NCBI RefSeq assembly: GCF_026151205.1 | Contig: NC_087072.1 | Location: forward strand, 22,399,603-22,463,602 | Source of the DNA: Bolinopsis microptera | Taxonomy: Eukaryota > Ctenophora > Tentaculata > Lobata > Bolinopsidae | Length of the DNA: 64,000 bases | Direction: 5' to 3' | In this document: positions 61,079 to 64,000 of the stretch, piece after piece | Layout of the letters: the number at the start of each line of letters is the position of its first letter | Numbering within the stretch: the stretch's first letter is position 1 | Translations under genes and position numbers: made by a program | The notes under the pieces: model-generated | Database searches by the model: none | Told to the model about the DNA's origin: nothing | The model's input: only the letters and a program-made list of their open reading frames with translations

Positions 61079-61400
61079 TTCGAAACTTAGTTCTAGCTAT
61101 TTGGTTATTTTATTTCGGGTAGGTACTTGCGTTAATATGAAACTTTACCCTTTGTTTATTTATTCATGTTAATTATTTAGTCCATGCGGTTTTACGAGAT
61201 TTTTTATTGACTAAAATTTCACTTTTAACCCTACTCGTGTTTCATTGCAAGGTTCAATAAATTATAGAAGCATTCATAATTGCACGGTAATGATTTTGGC
61301 TACGATGTGGTTATATTTTTGTTACAATGCGGTTAGTACAAAAAAACATAAAATTGAAACATTTTTGTCTTGAAACCCCTAAAATTAGATCCCGATAAGG

Positions 61401-62837
61401 ATGTTAACTCTCGAGGACCTTGAAGATATTGATGTGGAGCAGGAAACTGTTCTTGACCGATACTATTCCAAGAAATATTACGTTGGTAAGTATTTTCGTG
61501 ACTTTAGTGTTTTCGCAATATTTGTTGAAAGTTCACGGCTTGACGTTTTAACGCTAAATATGCCTTTGTCCCGTTTGTACGACTCATATAGGACGATTTC
61601 GGTTGTCAACAAGTCTGTCAGTCTTTCGGTATTTGCATGAGAATCTGTCGTTTTAGTTGGATTAGCTCGAGTGATTTAAAGCTCTAAATAATTTGCTGAT
61701 GTGCATGTGGTAAGTATTATATATATTATATATATATGTGATAAATTTCTCAGCAATGTAGGGTTTGGCTAATCTTAATAAGCACGCCCCCGTTTTACCC
61801 AGCCATCTTGTCTCTCATCTCCTCACCTCATTTCAGATGCGGGCAAGGTTGAGGGAAATGATCAGATAGTGGCTCAACATCACAACGGGTATATTCAATA
61901 ATATTTACTTTATTTAATAATATTCACCTTATACTGAATATCACAGAAAACTCTTTAAACTCTCAGATTTATGTCCTTTGTTTAAAACTATCGGCTATAT
62001 GTTTAAAACAAGAAAGTAACAACCGGTTCGTTATTAAACAGGTTGTGCGTGGTTATGATACCTCCGACACAAAGTAACAACCGGTTCATTATTAAACAGG
62101 TTGTGCGTGGTTATGATACCTCCGACTCACCCAATCTGCTCAAAAACAGTGCAGAGTGTTGATTACAAGATTAGTGACACATGTGATCGGTCTGACATCG
62201 TTTTGTCCGGCAAAAAGAAACGGGGTAAAGACTTTCACTGTTTAACGATTTTAACTAATCTCCTTCTCTACAGGCGAAACTGTAACAATCTTGTGACTTG
62301 TGAGGGAGTTATCAACTTTATTATTTACATACCAGATTTTTAACGATTAATTAATGTAATTGTTTTTTCATCCAGGAGCTTCGTTTATGAATCCCCAATC
62401 TAAGATGTGTACTGTGGTGTGCACAGATGGTTCATCTTACGTTTTGCTATGTGGTGTTCGGGGTAAACTGTTAGAGGTGAACGAGGCCTTGAAGACTTCA
62501 CCCCAGCTTCTATCCGAACGAGTAAGTGCCTGTAATTAGTTCTTTAATTTCTTGCTGACTTCGTGTCACCGGCTATTTGAAGAGTTTTAAGATTTTATCA
62601 GGTTTCGGTATGATAAAGTGTAGAACTCAGGAGCCAAAACTGAGATTTGTCAATTTTCAGTGTGATTCAGACGGGTACATTGCGATAATTCAACCGAAGA
62701 AAGAAGAGGAGAAGAATGCGCTGAGAGAACTTTTGTCCGAAGAGGATTTTGTAAAACATAAACAATCCAGGACTAATAACAAACATAAACTTAATGAGAC
62801 TGAGGAATCTGATTCAAAGAGACTTTGTCAATCATAG
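61401..62837 (+). CDS. ABITRAM: Abitram (FAM206A), actin-binding transcription modulator
   Basis: Five exons by eye: 61401-61485, 61837-61888, 62100-62224, 62376-62521, 62661-62837. The joined protein is about 194 residues, close to the vertebrate length. Matching blocks are VLDRYYSKKYYV, NDQIVAQHHNGLCVVMI, PTHPI--KTVQSVDYKIS, VLSGKKKRG, CTDGSSYVL, GVRGKLLEVNE, and DGYIAIIQPK near the C-terminus. The family has a lipoyl/single-hybrid-like fold and in mammals binds G-actin and affects transcription in the nucleus. Donors and acceptors are standard and phases agree. The C-terminal tail is basic and polar (KHKQSRTNNKHKLN). Confidence 0.92.
62014..62076. repeat. Intronic duplicate of the Abitram exon 3 acceptor and first coding bases
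   Basis: AAGTAACAACCGGTTCGTTA through the acceptor and CTCCGACAC (62015-62072) is repeated with one substitution just downstream, where it forms the true acceptor and exon 3 start (62100). Each copy has TTAAACAG|GTTGTGCG. Confidence 0.92.
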
Positions 62838-64000
62838 CTGGATCGGGATATATTGGATTGTCAAATTATATACTTTGCCGGAGAAACCGCCAAATTATGA
62901 AGTTTTATGACGAGGCCACTATCGGTCACGGTTTAAAAGTTTATGTATTGTGACGCGCGGGACAATTTTATCAGCCTAAGCTTGCGGCTCTATTTGTAAT
63001 TTCACGTGTTTCAGTTTCTACGTAGCGCGCAACAGAAAAAATGTTTCGGTTTACATATTATAGAAGCTTGTTAGTATAGAAGCTCCTTGCATGAACTATA
63101 TGAACGTATCAGTGCGAGGGTCACACTGTCCTCTTTTTGTATTGCTTTTACAAATTATCACATGTTTCCAATGAATAATTTCAGTTCTCCCTTTACGCTA
63201 TCAAGGATATTTTGTTTAATTAGCTACACCAGTCAATTGACTGCAGGCCAATATTGCTAGTATACAGTATACACCGTCACAATGCCAGCATTTGCTTTTC
63301 CTGCCAAGATGTGCTAAAATCTGTAGTTGAAACGGAGCACGTTGTGTACTTTGACTCCGTATAGTGCAATATTAGGTGGAATGTGTCCGTATTTGTTCCA
63401 CTCGGTAACAGACCAACCTGCACGGCTGCACGGTGGCTTGTTATTTTGCAATCAGCCAATTTCCGATTGAATGGGTACCCGTATAGTCAGGTACAACTAA
63501 TAAACCCTGTGATCTATACTCCAGAACACCGGCAATGTCCGTCGTTCATTCCATCTCGACATTTACTATCAGTTATTTATAGCCTATAATATGTTATATA
63601 GCCTATAATATGTTATATAGCCTATAATATGTTACATAGCCTATATAGCCTATAATATGTTATATAGCCTATATAGCCTATAATATGTTATATAGCCTAT
63701 AATATGTTATATAGCCTATAATATTTTATATAGCCTATAATATATTATATAGCCTATAATATGTTATATAGCCTATAATATGTGAGTCTACGGCCCTTCA
63801 ATTGTACCGGTGGCTCACGACTCAGCGACTCCTCTCTATAATTATCTCTAGTAACTTAGTAAAGTAATTATCATAACTGTAACGCAAGGAACTACACTCA
63901 GAGTAAACGTATTTTCTAAGTAAGCTGATAGCAGTGGGTACTCTGAAATATAGTTGAAATCTGCTGGTTCAGGTTTCAATGATGTAAACGCTGGTTAAGT
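62838..64000. other. 3' flank, with a 19-bp minisatellite
   Basis: No exon recognised. About 10 units of ATATAGCCTATAATATGTT occupy 63585-63785. Confidence 0.7.

Overview
The window is animal nuclear DNA. Its genes are split by GT-AG introns and encode metazoan families: a FERM-PDZ tyrosine phosphatase, an actin-binding LIM protein with villin headpiece, and Abitram. Introns are long, AT-rich and full of minisatellites, foldback/MITE elements and degraded retroelements of kinds common in aquatic invertebrates. I cannot resolve the phylum.

Layout. (1) 490-14678, minus strand: 5' part of a PTPN3/PTPN4 (Drosophila Ptpmeg) orthologue. I assembled twelve exons by eye: the start codon, a full FERM domain, a linker and a PDZ domain. 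The phosphatase domain lies beyond the left edge. Intron 1 (8 kb) carries a 2.2-kb terminal-inverted-repeat (TIR) element, a CA/GCAC microsatellite, a 28-bp minisatellite and a 1.35-kb foldback element. (2) 15.4-25.2 kb: a nest of mobile DNA. It includes a Penelope-like (Naiad-type) retroelement with a GIY-YIG-like remnant, cut by a 2.57-kb element with G-run/C-run ends and by a 0.4-kb insert. Two fragments of another retroelement are present, one hit twice by the same small MITE. (3) 25625-26539: a one-exon gene joining a Gly/Ala-rich hydrophobic segment to a possible permuted papain-like (NCxxF) domain. (4) 26.5-39.3 kb: intergenic DNA dominated by simple and tandem repeats. (5) 39327-58424, plus strand: an abLIM/unc-115 orthologue with four LIM domains, an acidic/serine-rich linker and a villin headpiece. 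The intron before LIM4 holds an exon encoding an MGxxxSK N-terminus and a tandem family of short ORFs sharing a C-terminal motif. (6) 59522-61078: an unrecognised one-exon gene. (7) 61401-62837: five-exon Abitram.

The three recognised genes fit cytoskeleton or cortex biology, but nothing in the sequence shows that they work together. The most unusual points are: exon edges with their splice sites copied into adjacent introns in all three multi-exon genes; the short-ORF family inside abLIM; a perfect 44-bp palindrome inside one of those ORFs; and a clean insertion series in the retroelements. All splice sites were placed by eye from GT/AG, reading phase and family resemblance. No alignment or search was run.
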